Shown piece by piece: positions 1 to 8,665 of a stretch of DNA of 64,000 nucleotides. Position numbers and translations under genes: made by a program. Under the pieces are notes generated by a model. It made no database searches. It saw nothing but the letters and a program-made list of their open reading frames with translations, and was not told the origin of the DNA. This DNA comes from Deferribacteraceae bacterium UBA6799 (GTDB taxonomy: Bacteria; Chrysiogenota; Deferribacteres; Deferribacterales; Geovibrionaceae). Every line of letters starts with the position of its first letter. Position 1 is the first letter of the stretch. Where the stretch lies: NCBI GenBank assembly GCA_002452335.1, contig DKFJ01000010.1, forward strand, positions 15,559-79,558, given 5' to 3'.

Positions 1-1536
1 TCCATCTGCCTCAACTTCGGGCTGGCTCTGGAGTTCGGCGGCAAGTGCAACCTGCGCTATGACGATACAAACCCCACCAAAGAGGACGTGGAATACGTCG
101 ACTCCATCCGTGAGGACGTGCGATGGCTCGGGTTCGACTGGGAGGACAGAGAGTTCTACGCCTCCGACTATTTCGAGAAATTCTACGGCTATGCCGTTGA
201 CCTGATAAAAAAAGGAAAGGCATATGTCTGCATGCAGACTCCCGATGAAATACGCAAAAACAGAGGCACGCTGACCGAAGCGGGCACAGAGAGCCCATAC
301 AGAAACACACCAGTGGATGAGAATCTGACGCTGTTCGAGCGCATGAGAAAGGGCGAGTTCAAAGAGGGCGAAGCGGTGCTGAGAGCTAAAATCGACATGG
401 CGTCTCCCAATATGAACATGCGTGATCCTGTCATCTACCGTGTGGCTCACTCCGAGCACCACAGAACAGGCGACAAATGGTGCATCTATCCCATGTACGA
501 TTTCGCTCACGGACTGGAGGATTCCATCGAGGGGATCACCCATTCCATATGCACACTGGAGTTCGAGGATCACAGACCTCTCTACGACTGGTTTCTGGAA
601 GAACTGGGCGTTTTTCATCCCCAGCAGATAGAGTTTGCCAGACTGAACCTGACATACACTGTGATGAGCAAGCGCAAGCTGCTGACACTGGTGGAGAAAA
701 AGCTGGTGAGCGGATGGGATGATCCCAGAATGCCCACCATAGCAGGGCTCAGAAGAAGAGGATTCACGCCTCAGTCCATCAGAAACTTTGCCGAGATGAT
801 AGGTGTTGCCAAGAGCAACAGTATAGTGGACTACGGACAGCTCGAATTCTGTCTGAGAGAAGACCTGAACAAGGTCGCCCAGAGAGTGATGGTGGTGACA
901 GACCCGCTGAAGGTGGTTATAACCAACTATCCCGAGGACAAAGAGGAGTGGTTCGATGCTGAGAACAACCCTGAGAACGAGGCGGACGGCACCAGAAAGG
1001 TTCCTTTCTGCCGTGAGGTGTTCATCGAGCGTGACGACTTTATGGAAGATCCTCCAAAAAAATATTTCAGACTGTCTCCCGGTCAGGAGATGCGTCTTAA
1101 GCATGCTTACTATATAAAATGCGAAGAGGTTGTTAAAGATTCAGAAGGCAACATCACTGAGCTGAGATGCACCTATGACCCCGCCAGCCGAGGCGGATGG
1201 ACAGAGGACGGACGAAAGGTGAAGGGAACTGCCCACTGGGTCAGCGCCCGTCATTATGTGGAGGCTGAGGTCAGGATGTATGAGCATCTCTTCAACGTGA
1301 CCAACCCGGATAAAGCACCGGAGGGCAAGGATTTTACAGCGAATATCAATCCTGATTCGCTCAAAGTGGCTGTGTGCTACGCCGAACCTTTTCTGAAGGA
1401 TGTTAAACCGATGACCCACTATCAGTTCCTGCGAGTTGGATATTTTGCCTCTGACAAAGATTCTGTTTCCGGAAGACCGGTGTTCAACAAAACTGTCGGT
1501 CTGAAAGACAGCTGGGCTAAGGCGCAGAACGGATAA
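1..1536 (+). CDS. glnS: Glutaminyl-tRNA synthetase, 5'-truncated by window edge
   Basis: Charges tRNA-Gln with glutamine in the cytoplasm; class I synthetase. The frame is open from base 1, so the visible 511 codons start inside the catalytic domain: the first residues (SICLNFGL, then YDDTNPTKEDVEYVDSI) are the stretch that follows the HIGH motif in GlnRS, so only the extreme N-terminus including HIGH lies outside. The second signature appears as VMSKRKL (a KMSKS variant typical of GlnRS) near 660-680, followed by the anticodon-binding beta-barrel region up to the stop at 1534-1536. No internal ATG should be taken as the start. It is followed by a bidirectional hairpin terminator shared with the convergent pot operon. 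The motifs are distinctive enough to exclude glutamyl-tRNA synthetase (DDTNPTKE, the long C-terminal barrel). Possession of GlnRS means Gln-tRNA can be made directly. Confidence 0.97.
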   Translation, partial: SICLNFGLALEFGGKCNLRYDDTNPTKEDVEYVDSIREDVRWLGFDWEDREFYASDYFEKFYGYAVDLIKKGKAYVCMQTPDEIRKNRGTLTEAGTESPYRNTPVDENLTLFERMRKGEFKEGEAVLRAKIDMASPNMNMRDPVIYRVAHSEHHRTGDKWCIYPMYDFAHGLEDSIEGITHSICTLEFEDHRPLYDWFLEELGVFHPQQIEFARLNLTYTVMSKRKLLTLVEKKLVSGWDDPRMPTIAGLRRRGFTPQSIRNFAEMIGVAKSNSIVDYGQLEFCLREDLNKVAQRVMVVTDPLKVVITNYPEDKEEWFDAENNPENEADGTRKVPFCREVFIERDDFMEDPPKKYFRLSPGQEMRLKHAYYIKCEEVVKDSEGNITELRCTYDPASRGGWTEDGRKVKGTAHWVSARHYVEAEVRMYEHLFNVTNPDKAPEGKDFTANINPDSLKVAVCYAEPFLKDVKPMTHYQFLRVGYFASDKDSVSGRPVFNKTVGLKDSWAKAQNG

Positions 1537-1560
1537 TGGATTTTATGGATAGATAAAAAG

Positions 1561-1590
1561 AAGGCGGTCGATTGACCGCCTTTATTTTTG
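1561..1590. terminator. Bidirectional intrinsic terminator, glnS / potD
   Basis: A perfect 9-bp stem AAGGCGGTC / GACCGCCTT with a GATT loop (1561-1582) is followed on the + side by TTATTTTTG, and preceded by an A-rich stretch that serves as the U tract for the opposite strand. It lies exactly between two convergent genes. Confidence 0.9.
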
Positions 1591-2622
1591 TTATTTGCCA
1601 GCTTTTAAAAGTTCCCAGTATTTTTCGTAGACTGTTGTGGCGTCTCCTACATCCAGCTGGAACTCGCCCTGTTTGATTATGTTCAGGGGAGGATATATGG
1701 TGGGATTGTTTCTGATCTCTGGCTCGAGCATGCTCACGGCAACCTTGTTGGGGCTGGCGTAGCCTATCTCTTCGCTGATCAGTTTTGCCACTTCGGGTTT
1801 CATGATATAGTTTATGAATTTATGAGCGTTTGAGACGTTTGCCGCTCCCTTGGGGATGCACATGCTGTCCACCCAGAAGATCGCTCCCTCTTTGGGATAT
1901 ACGAATTTTATCTTCGGGTTCTCTTCGCTGGCGGCGAAAGCCTCGCCGTTCCAGTTGATGCCTATAACCACTTCGCCGTTGATGAAGGGAATTTTGGGAG
2001 AGTCTGAGTTATATACTCTGACATTGGGACGGAGCTTGCGCAGAAGCTCATAAGCCTCTTTGATCTTCGCCGGGTCTGTTTCGTTGCCGGAATATCCGAG
2101 CACTCTCAGAGCCATTCCGAAAACCTCACGCATATCGTCTGTGAGCATCACTTTTCCTTTATATTTAGGATCCCAGAGGATGCGGTATGTTGTAGCCTTT
2201 TTTATATCCACATACTGAGTGTTCACATCCAGAGCTGTAGAACCCCACAGATAGGGAACGCTGAACTGGTTTTTGGGGTCATACGGCTTGTCCAGAAGAG
2301 AAGCGTCCAGATTTTTCATATTGGTGAGCAGTTTTTTGTTAACCGGGAGCAGCAGCCCCTCTTTTCTCATTCTGTTCACATAGTAGGTGGAGGGGAAGAT
2401 GATGTCGTATCCCTTTCCGCCCAGAACTTTTACTTTGGAATACATAGCCTCGTTGCTGTCATATGTGGCGTAGATGACCTTGATCCCTGTCTCTTTTTCA
2501 AAATCGCTGATAACCTGATCGGGAAGATATTCTGACCAGTTGTAGACATATACCACTTCTTTTTTCGCATAGGCGGAGAATGCCAGCAGAACGAGAAGCA
2601 TTGTCATGATTAGTCTTTTCAT
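1591..2622 (-). CDS. potD: Spermidine/putrescine ABC transporter, periplasmic binding protein
   Basis: Periplasmic polyamine-binding component of the PotABCD importer. The 343-residue product starts with a cleavable signal peptide (MKRLIM, hydrophobic core, then SAYA/KKEV), followed by the PotD/PotF fold opening with VYNWSEYLPDQVISDFEKETG, a family hallmark. The length matches PotD. The start ATG overlaps the potC stop by 4 nt (ATGA) and has an AAGGAG ribosome site 4-5 nt upstream. It is the last gene of the operon potA-potB-potC-potD, which runs leftwards and ends at the terminator shared with glnS. Whether spermidine or putrescine is preferred cannot be read from the sequence. Confidence 0.93.
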   Translation of the reverse strand: MKRLIMTMLLVLLAFSAYAKKEVVYVYNWSEYLPDQVISDFEKETGIKVIYATYDSNEAMYSKVKVLGGKGYDIIFPSTYYVNRMRKEGLLLPVNKKLLTNMKNLDASLLDKPYDPKNQFSVPYLWGSTALDVNTQYVDIKKATTYRILWDPKYKGKVMLTDDMREVFGMALRVLGYSGNETDPAKIKEAYELLRKLRPNVRVYNSDSPKIPFINGEVVIGINWNGEAFAASEENPKIKFVYPKEGAIFWVDSMCIPKGAANVSNAHKFINYIMKPEVAKLISEEIGYASPNKVAVSMLEPEIRNNPTIYPPLNIIKQGEFQLDVGDATTVYEKYWELLKAGK

Positions 2623-3383
2623 TTTTTCTCCTTATTCAGTATTTGTGATGCCATAACTATTATCAATGAGAGGGCAAACATCACTGTGCAGAGCGCGTTG
2701 ACCTCCGGTTTTACACCCAGTCTGACCATGGAATAGATGCGGAGGGGCAGGATGTCGAAATCCGGTCCCGTAACGAAAAAGCTGATAAGCACATCGTCCA
2801 TAGACAGAGTGAAGCTGAGCAGCCATCCGGCTATGACAGCCGGAAACATCATGGGCAGAAGAACATGCCGCACAGTCTGAAACTCCGTAGCGCCCAGGTC
2901 TCCCGCGGCATCGAACAGGTTTTTGTCAAATCCCTTCATTCTGGATAATACCGTAACTATCACGAAAGGGATATTGAATGTGATGTGCGACAGCAGAAGC
3001 GTTGTGAAGCCGATATTCATGTGAATGGTTACGAACATTATCAGCAGGCTGATACCCATAACGATATCAGGCGCCATGATGAGGACGTAAACCAGCCCCA
3101 GAAGCATCTTTTTGCCCCTGAAACCGTAACGGTAAAACGCCACGGCGGCGACACTGCCGATGATGGTGGCAAGTGTGGCGGCGGTTACAGCCACCAGAAG
3201 AGAGTTTCCGGCGGCGCTCATCAGCGAGCTGTTGTTCATCAGGCTCTCATACCATTTGAACGTGAAGCCTTTCCAGCTTGTGCCGAATTTGGAAGCGTTG
3301 AAAGAGTAAATTATCAGCACAATGATAGGCAGATATAGAAAAGAATATACCAGAGAGGAGTAGCTGATCTTAAGCGCTTTCAT
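2619..3383 (-). CDS. potC: Spermidine/putrescine ABC transporter, permease 2
   Basis: Inner-membrane permease of the polyamine importer; pairs with PotB and is driven by PotA. The 254-residue protein has about six hydrophobic helices, beginning with YSFLYLPIIVLIIYSFNASK, typical of PotC. The cytoplasmic EAA loop is seen as DAAGDLGATEFQTVRHVLLP, which docks the ATPase. The start overlaps the potB stop by one base (TGATG), implying translational coupling. The 3' end overlaps potD by 4 nt. Confidence 0.93.
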   Translation of the reverse strand: MKALKISYSSLVYSFLYLPIIVLIIYSFNASKFGTSWKGFTFKWYESLMNNSSLMSAAGNSLLVAVTAATLATIIGSVAAVAFYRYGFRGKKMLLGLVYVLIMAPDIVMGISLLIMFVTIHMNIGFTTLLLSHITFNIPFVIVTVLSRMKGFDKNLFDAAGDLGATEFQTVRHVLLPMMFPAVIAGWLLSFTLSMDDVLISFFVTGPDFDILPLRIYSMVRLGVKPEVNALCTVMFALSLIIVMASQILNKEKK

Positions 3384-4234
3384 CAGATAGCCTCCCTTCC
3401 GGCTTTTTTCGAGCTTTTATAATAGACGTATATGATGATGAACATCAGACCCATCAGAACCATACTGGCGGCGGCTCCCAGAGGCCAGTTGCGCACCAGC
3501 AGAAACTGGTTTCTGATAAAGTTACCTATCAGAAGTGTCTTCGCCCCGCCCAGAACGTCTGATATGTAGAACAGGCAGAGAGTGGGCAGAAAGACAAGCA
3601 TGCTTCCGGCGATGATGCCGGGCATGGACAGAGGCAGGATCACATGAAGAAAAGTCTGAGTCCTTCCGGCGCCCAGATCCTTAGCCGCCTCGATATATTT
3701 ATAGTCCAGCTTTTCCAGAACAGCGTACAAAGGCAGAATCATGAAAGGCAGAAGCGAATATACCATGCCTATCATCACCGCCAGAGGCGTATACATCAGC
3801 TTCAGCGGCTCGTCTATCAGCCCCAGCGACATAAGCACCATATTCAGAAGACCGTTGGTCTTGATGATGACAATAATGGCATAGGTGCGGATAAGAGAGC
3901 TGGTCCAGAAGGGAATGATTATCAGCATGAGAAGCAGGCTCTTGAACCTGCCCTTGTATCTGGCGAGGTTATAGGCAAACGGAAAACCGGCTATCAGACA
4001 GATCAGGGTGGTTTCGAACGCCATTTTGAACGAGTCGAATATCACCTTCAGAAAGACCGGGTCGAACATCTCTTTGTAATTGTTCAGAGTGAATGGCTGT
4101 TTAATCTCTCCGGGAACTTCGCATGTCAGCAGACTGACGGTGAAAACCATCAGCACAGGCACCAGAACGAAAACGATCAGCCAGAAGGATATGAGCGATA
4201 TGGACAGGGTTTTGAATCTGTTCTTCTCATTCAT
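3383..4234 (-). CDS. potB: Spermidine/putrescine ABC transporter, permease 1
   Basis: Inner-membrane permease partner of PotC. About 283 residues with six predicted helices; the EAA loop is EAAKDLGAGRTQTFLHVILPLSMPGI. A longer reading frame from a TTG at 4261 exists, but the ATG at 4232-4234 (MNEKNRFK) is chosen: it has a GGGAGGT ribosome site about 12 nt upstream and overlaps the potA stop by 8 nt, as expected inside this compact operon. Co-transcribed with potA, potC and potD. Confidence 0.92.
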   Translation of the reverse strand: MNEKNRFKTLSISLISFWLIVFVLVPVLMVFTVSLLTCEVPGEIKQPFTLNNYKEMFDPVFLKVIFDSFKMAFETTLICLIAGFPFAYNLARYKGRFKSLLLMLIIIPFWTSSLIRTYAIIVIIKTNGLLNMVLMSLGLIDEPLKLMYTPLAVMIGMVYSLLPFMILPLYAVLEKLDYKYIEAAKDLGAGRTQTFLHVILPLSMPGIIAGSMLVFLPTLCLFYISDVLGGAKTLLIGNFIRNQFLLVRNWPLGAAASMVLMGLMFIIIYVYYKSSKKAGREAI

Positions 4235-5321
4235 CTGGCAGAAGTACCTCCCACCCGTCAACCCATTTTACAGCCACTTTCTCGCCGGTTTTGTATTCAA
4301 ACTCAGGATCGTCCTCGTCAAAGAATTCGCTGGCGGTTATGGTGGTTCCGCTGTCCAGACGAACCACGGAATCGAGTGTGGCTCCCTTGTATGTGGTCTC
4401 TTCTATAAAGCCCTGAAGGGGGTAGTCATTGTCGGCGTCTTTGATATGTTCCAGCCGGATATCCTCCGGACGGAGCAGAAGCCTTACCCTGTCTCCCTCC
4501 AGAAATTTATGATCTTTCGTCAGGACGCACTCACGCCCCTCTACATTTGCCATCAGCTTGCCGTGCATGGTTTTCTCTATTACGGCGTGCAGAACGTTGA
4601 TCTCGCCCACGAATCTTGCCACGAACATATTTTTCGGGTTTTCATAAACCTCTTTCGGCGAGCCGTCCTGCTGAATCACACCTTCGTTCATAACGATCAC
4701 ACGGTCGGACATGGAGAGAGCCTCCTCCTGATCGTGGGTGACGAATATGAATGTGATGCCCAGCTTTCGCTGGATCTGTTTCAGCTCTGTCTGCATCTGC
4801 TTTCTGAGCTTATAGTCCAGAGCCGACAGAGGCTCGTCCAGCAGGAGCACCTTGGGCTGTTTCACTATAGCTCTGGCTATGGCAACCCTCTGCTGCTGAC
4901 CTCCGGATAGATTCTGAGGCATGCGGTCGGCGAAATCACGGAGCATTACCGTGTCCAGAGCGGACATGACCATATCTTTTATCTGGTTTTTCGGGGTTTT
5001 CGTCATTTTCAGCCCGAAGGCAACGTTGTCGTAAACGCTGAGGTGCGGGAAAAGAGCGTAGCTCTGAAAAACGGTGTTCACCTCACGCTTGTTGGGGGGG
5101 AGTTTCGACACCTCTTTCCCGTCTATGAATACTTTTCCGAAATCCTGCCTTTCGAAACCGCCGATGATCCTCAGCAGGGTGGTCTTACCGCATCCTGAAG
5201 GTCCCAGCAGGGTGACGAACTCGCCGTGGTATATGCTCAGGTCCAGATCATGTACAACGCCCAGTCCCTCAAATGATTTCGATATGTTTTCAAGTCTGAC
5301 AATCTGATCTCTTTTTTTCAT
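4227..5321 (-). CDS. potA: Spermidine/putrescine ABC transporter, ATPase
   Basis: Cytoplasmic ATPase that powers polyamine import. The order of motifs is standard: Walker A GPSGCGKT near residue 40, the Q-loop FQSYALFPH, signature LSGGQQQR, Walker B VLLLDEPLSALD, and H-loop FVTHDQEEAL. A C-terminal TOBE/regulatory domain follows (LLLRPEDIRL near residue 270), giving 364 residues, the usual PotA length. The ATG at 5321 (MKKRDQIVRLENISKSF) is preferred over an upstream TTG at 5360 because homologous ABC domains begin there, although the ribosome site is weak. First gene of the operon; 176 nt of A+T-rich DNA lie upstream. Confidence 0.93.
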   Translation of the reverse strand: MKKRDQIVRLENISKSFEGLGVVHDLDLSIYHGEFVTLLGPSGCGKTTLLRIIGGFERQDFGKVFIDGKEVSKLPPNKREVNTVFQSYALFPHLSVYDNVAFGLKMTKTPKNQIKDMVMSALDTVMLRDFADRMPQNLSGGQQQRVAIARAIVKQPKVLLLDEPLSALDYKLRKQMQTELKQIQRKLGITFIFVTHDQEEALSMSDRVIVMNEGVIQQDGSPKEVYENPKNMFVARFVGEINVLHAVIEKTMHGKLMANVEGRECVLTKDHKFLEGDRVRLLLRPEDIRLEHIKDADNDYPLQGFIEETTYKGATLDSVVRLDSGTTITASEFFDEDDPEFEYKTGEKVAVKWVDGWEVLLPDE

Positions 5322-5497
5322 CGTGCACCGAATCTTTGTAAAATGTCTGATTCTCCGCAAAAATCAGCGTTTTTGCATTGAATAAACAAATTTTAATAAA
5401 CAGCTTATAATACATATTTTCTTTCGAGTCTATGCAAAAAGCTGGATATTGAAAATAATGACAGAAAATTGACAAACAAAAATAAAGCGGAAAAAAG
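5322..5497 (-). promoter_or_regulatory. A+T-rich leader of the pot operon, probable promoter region
   Basis: This 176-nt gap separates potA from the rRNA methyltransferase upstream on the same strand. Read on the minus strand it holds several weak sigma70-like boxes, for example TTGCAT then TATTAT with 19 nt between (around 5410-5440), and TTGTCA further up. None is close to consensus and no terminator for the upstream gene is obvious, so the exact start is not resolved. Confidence 0.35.
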
Positions 5498-6670
5498 TCA
5501 GCTTACTATCGCTATGATTCCTTTAAGATATTCTGATTCAGGGAAAAAAGGGCTGATAGGGTGATCTTTCGCCTGTGACAGATTCTCGATAATCCTAATG
5601 TTTTTTCCGGCATCTTTTGCCGCCCAGGAGACAGATTTTATAAAATCCTCTCTTTTTACCCTGCCGGAACAGGAAAAAGAAGCGAGAATTCCGTTTTTTT
5701 CGACTTTTTTCATGCCGAGCATATTCAGATCTTTATAGGCTCTCAGGGCGGAGTCAACATCCTGCTGTGATTTTGCCAGTTTCGGAGGATCGAGGATGAC
5801 TATGCCGTGCTGTGCGGTGTCGTTCTGCCTGTGGCGCAGATATTCGAATATGTCCGCCTTCACGGTTTCCGGTTCTGTCAGGCTGTTCATGGCGAAGTTA
5901 GTTTTCAGGTTGTTCAGGGCATCGGCGGATGAATCGGCGCTGATGATCTGCTTAGCTCCCTTAACAGCGCAGTTCATGGAGAATCCGCCTGTGTAGCAGA
6001 AACAGTCCAGAACGCTTCTGCCGTGGGCATATGCTGCCACCGCCAGTCTGTTTTCGCGCTGGTCGAAATAGTATCCGGTCTTTTGTCCGGACATGGGGCT
6101 GGCGGATATCTTCAGTCCGTTCTCTTTTATGATTATGCTCTCCGGTGTTTCGCCGTGGAGGCAGTGTTCGGGGAAGCGTATCTTCTCTTTTTTCAGCAGT
6201 TCCTCAGCAGGTCTGACATAGATGGAGAGGGGATTCAGTGTTTTTATCAGAGCTTCTTTCATCTGGGGCAGATATTTCACAGCGGAAGCCGTGTTCACTT
6301 GTAATGAAATATGTCCGGCGTAGCAGTCTGCCACATAGCCGGGCAGAAAATCCGACTCAGAGAACATCAGCCTGTAGCCGTCTGTGTCGTCATGAATGAA
6401 AACCTTTCTGGCATTTAGAGAATCCTCTATTCTGCGTTCGAAAACACTGTCAAAATCCTCGTTTTCATCCCATGAGAACAGACGCAGGGTTATAGCGCTC
6501 TCGCTGCTGAAAAAACCGTATGCTATGAAGTTCCTATCGAAATCCTCGACCCTGACTGCCTCTCCATTCTCCGGAACGGTATCGAACCCGTAGACAGAGC
6601 CGGAAAAGACCCATGGGTTTCTGTTTGCCGCAAGTTTGTGCTTTTGTTTTTTCAGTATTGATGTTTTCAT
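5498..6670 (-). CDS. RlmI-like class I SAM-dependent 23S rRNA methyltransferase
   Basis: Predicted to methylate a cytosine (m5C) of 23S rRNA. The 390-residue product has an N-terminal PUA-like RNA-binding region (KKQKHKLAANRNPWVFSGSVYGF), a small linker domain, and a Rossmann methyltransferase domain. In it, MSGQKTGYYFDQRENR, VLDCFCYTGGFSMNCA (SAM loop), IILDPP-like (VILDPPKLAKSQQ) and a SCSG catalytic-cysteine motif (SFSCSGRVKRE) are seen. A second member of the same family lies at 37217-38416. Whether this copy or the other is the true RlmI orthologue cannot be settled here. The start ATG at 6670 lies opposite the chemoreceptor, with a 146-nt divergent region between them. Confidence 0.85.
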   Translation of the reverse strand: MKTSILKKQKHKLAANRNPWVFSGSVYGFDTVPENGEAVRVEDFDRNFIAYGFFSSESAITLRLFSWDENEDFDSVFERRIEDSLNARKVFIHDDTDGYRLMFSESDFLPGYVADCYAGHISLQVNTASAVKYLPQMKEALIKTLNPLSIYVRPAEELLKKEKIRFPEHCLHGETPESIIIKENGLKISASPMSGQKTGYYFDQRENRLAVAAYAHGRSVLDCFCYTGGFSMNCAVKGAKQIISADSSADALNNLKTNFAMNSLTEPETVKADIFEYLRHRQNDTAQHGIVILDPPKLAKSQQDVDSALRAYKDLNMLGMKKVEKNGILASFSCSGRVKREDFIKSVSWAAKDAGKNIRIIENLSQAKDHPISPFFPESEYLKGIIAIVS

Positions 6671-6807
6671 TTTAAGTTATAGTATAATATTTGATTATTT
6701 TATTAAAAAGTTTAAGATTTGCTTGAAATTATTTTGTTTCAAAGCAAAGATACTATATAGTGATATTAATAAAATACAATAAAATTATGAAGATAGGGTC
6801 TTATTAC

Positions 6808-6813
6808 GGAGGT
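6808..6813 (+). promoter_or_regulatory. Ribosome site that fixes the chemoreceptor start
   Basis: GGAGGT sits 3 nt before the ATG at 6817 and selects this codon over in-frame upstream starts at 6760 and 6787. Confidence 0.7.
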
Positions 6814-6816
6814 TTC

Positions 6817-8499
6817 ATGAGTCTTAGCATCAGACTGAAAATCGCTCTAATGTCAGTTATTCCGGTATTTTTGACAGCATGTATTATCACCGGGTTTGCC
6901 TATTTCCAGCTTAAGGGAATGGGTAAAACAGAGATAGAGGGTCTTAGAACCTCTATGACAGAATCAAAAAAACAGGAGCTGAAGCAGTATATCGATCTTG
7001 GTTTTTCCGCTGTGAAAGATATATATGACTCAGCGGGACCTGACGATGTGGACGCTAAGGCAAAGGTCGCCGAGATGTTCCAGAATATGCATTTCGGACA
7101 GGACGGCTACATATTCGCCAATGACGCGGACGGTCTGGTGGTCGCCAACAGGGCCAAGCCGGAGCTGATCGGTCAGAACCTGATGGATCTGAAAGACAAG
7201 AACGGTGTCTACCTCTTTAAAGAGCTTTTCAAAGAAGCGAGAAAAGGCGGCGGTTATGTAGAGTATCTCTGGTTTAAATCCAGCAAGAATACGGAAGTCC
7301 CCAAACTCAGCTACGCTATGTATATGGATAAATGGGGCTGGACCATCGGTACCGGCTTCTATATAGACGATATTCAGGACGCTGTGGACGCCAAACAGAA
7401 GGAAGTATCATCCATTATCTCCAAGACAGTTTTTATGATCGTGATAGTGGCGACAGTCATCATTATCGGTATCATATTCGTGTCGCTGTTCCTCTCCAGC
7501 ATCATCACCAAAAGCATCATGGCGATCAACAAATTCCTTAAAGATGTGTCAGAGGGCGAGGGCGACCTCACAAAAGAACTGCCCATCCTTTCCAATGACG
7601 AAATGGGCGACATGGCGAGACACTTCAATAAATTTATCAACAAACTCAATGAGATAATAACTATAGTTAAAGAAGGCTCTCAGAATGTGGCATCCGCCTC
7701 AACCGAGCTGGCCTCCACAACGGAAGAACTGACCGTGACATTTCAGGATCAGGCTAGCCAGGTGACATCTGTCGCCAGCGCCACAGAGGAGATCAGTGTG
7801 ACTTCTCAGGAAGTGATGCAGTCTCTCGCAGAAGCGAATCAGGAAACCAACAACGCCGATGTGCTCACTCAGGACGGCAAGCAGAAGCTGCTCAGCTCCG
7901 TGTCCGAAGTGATGGCTATCAAAGACAGAGTGGAGAAGCTGGGCAACACCATAAACAGCCTGGCGAACTCATCTTCTGAGATCGGCAACATAGTCAGCGT
8001 GATCAACGATATCGCCGACCAGACCAACCTGCTTGCTCTGAATGCCGCCATAGAGGCTGCCAGAGCCGGAGAGCACGGACGCGGGTTCGCTGTGGTGGCG
8101 GACGAAGTGCGTAAGCTGGCGGAGAGAACACAGAGCGCCACAAAAGAGATAGAGAATATCATCGGCAGTCTTCAGAACGAGACAAAAACTGCCACCGCCG
8201 ACATGAAGGAAGCGACAAACAAGGTGATGACAGGCGCTGATGCCATTAAAAACACAGAGCAGGTCTTCGAGCAGATAGTCAGCGCTGTTAACAGCATCAA
8301 CTCCACTAATATGACTATCAACAGTTCCATACAGGAGCAGGTTACGGCCATCGCCAATATCAACGACAACGCTCAGGTGATCTCATCCGGAATAGATGAG
8401 AGCTCCAACGCTTTGGCGCAGGTGACTGAGACAGTGGCGGATCTTCAGAAACAGGCGGACGACCTGCATCTGATGGTCAGTAAGTTCAAAACGAAATAA
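6817..8499 (+). CDS. Methyl-accepting chemotaxis protein with single Cache sensor
   Basis: Inner-membrane chemoreceptor that reports a periplasmic ligand to CheA/CheW. The 560-residue protein has a first membrane helix (LKIALMSVIPVFLTACIITGFAYF), then a periplasmic region with a sCache_2 pattern (DGYIFANDADGLVVANRAKPELIG, ending YMDKWGWTIGTGFYIDDI). A second helix (VFMIVIVATVIIIGIIFVSLFL), a HAMP domain and a long coiled-coil signalling domain follow. The highly conserved hairpin tip is VINDIADQTNLLALNAAIEAARAGEHGRGFAVVADEVRKLAERT. The ligand is unknown; sCache_2 domains often bind small carboxylates. It stands alone, with its own terminator, and no che genes are nearby. Confidence 0.93.
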   Translation: MSLSIRLKIALMSVIPVFLTACIITGFAYFQLKGMGKTEIEGLRTSMTESKKQELKQYIDLGFSAVKDIYDSAGPDDVDAKAKVAEMFQNMHFGQDGYIFANDADGLVVANRAKPELIGQNLMDLKDKNGVYLFKELFKEARKGGGYVEYLWFKSSKNTEVPKLSYAMYMDKWGWTIGTGFYIDDIQDAVDAKQKEVSSIISKTVFMIVIVATVIIIGIIFVSLFLSSIITKSIMAINKFLKDVSEGEGDLTKELPILSNDEMGDMARHFNKFINKLNEIITIVKEGSQNVASASTELASTTEELTVTFQDQASQVTSVASATEEISVTSQEVMQSLAEANQETNNADVLTQDGKQKLLSSVSEVMAIKDRVEKLGNTINSLANSSSEIGNIVSVINDIADQTNLLALNAAIEAARAGEHGRGFAVVADEVRKLAERTQSATKEIENIIGSLQNETKTATADMKEATNKVMTGADAIKNTEQVFEQIVSAVNSINSTNMTINSSIQEQVTAIANINDNAQVISSGIDESSNALAQVTETVADLQKQADDLHLMVSKFKTK

Positions 8500-8510
8500 T
8501 ATACCGACTA

Positions 8511-8542
8511 ACCGCGCGGAATAGTTCTCCGCGCGGTTTTTC
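8511..8542 (+). terminator. Intrinsic terminator after chemoreceptor
   Basis: A 10-bp perfect stem ACCGCGCGGA (8511-8520) / TCCGCGCGGT (8528-8537) with a 7-nt loop, followed by TTTTTCAT. It isolates the chemoreceptor from the nitrite reductase genes. Confidence 0.9.
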
Positions 8543-8616
8543 ATATCATTCTTGCCGTTTCTTAACAATCTTTACCTTCGTTTCATATCATTAACAGCAT
8601 TCTAACGTTTTTTCTG

Positions 8617-8634
8617 TGCATAATACATTATGCA
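8617..8634. promoter_or_regulatory. 18-bp perfect palindrome upstream of the nitrite reductase
   Basis: TGCATAAT-AC-ATTATGCA lies 32 nt before the start codon of the octaheme cytochrome, in the only plausible promoter region (8543-8665). It includes a TAATAC/CATAAT element that could be a -10 box, so a protein bound here could block or position RNA polymerase. It resembles but does not fit an NsrR site, because the half-sites are spaced 8 rather than 5 nt apart. No regulator is assigned. Confidence 0.5.
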
Positions 8635-8665
8635 ATAGCGGTTTTTATGTATTAAAGGAGGTAAC

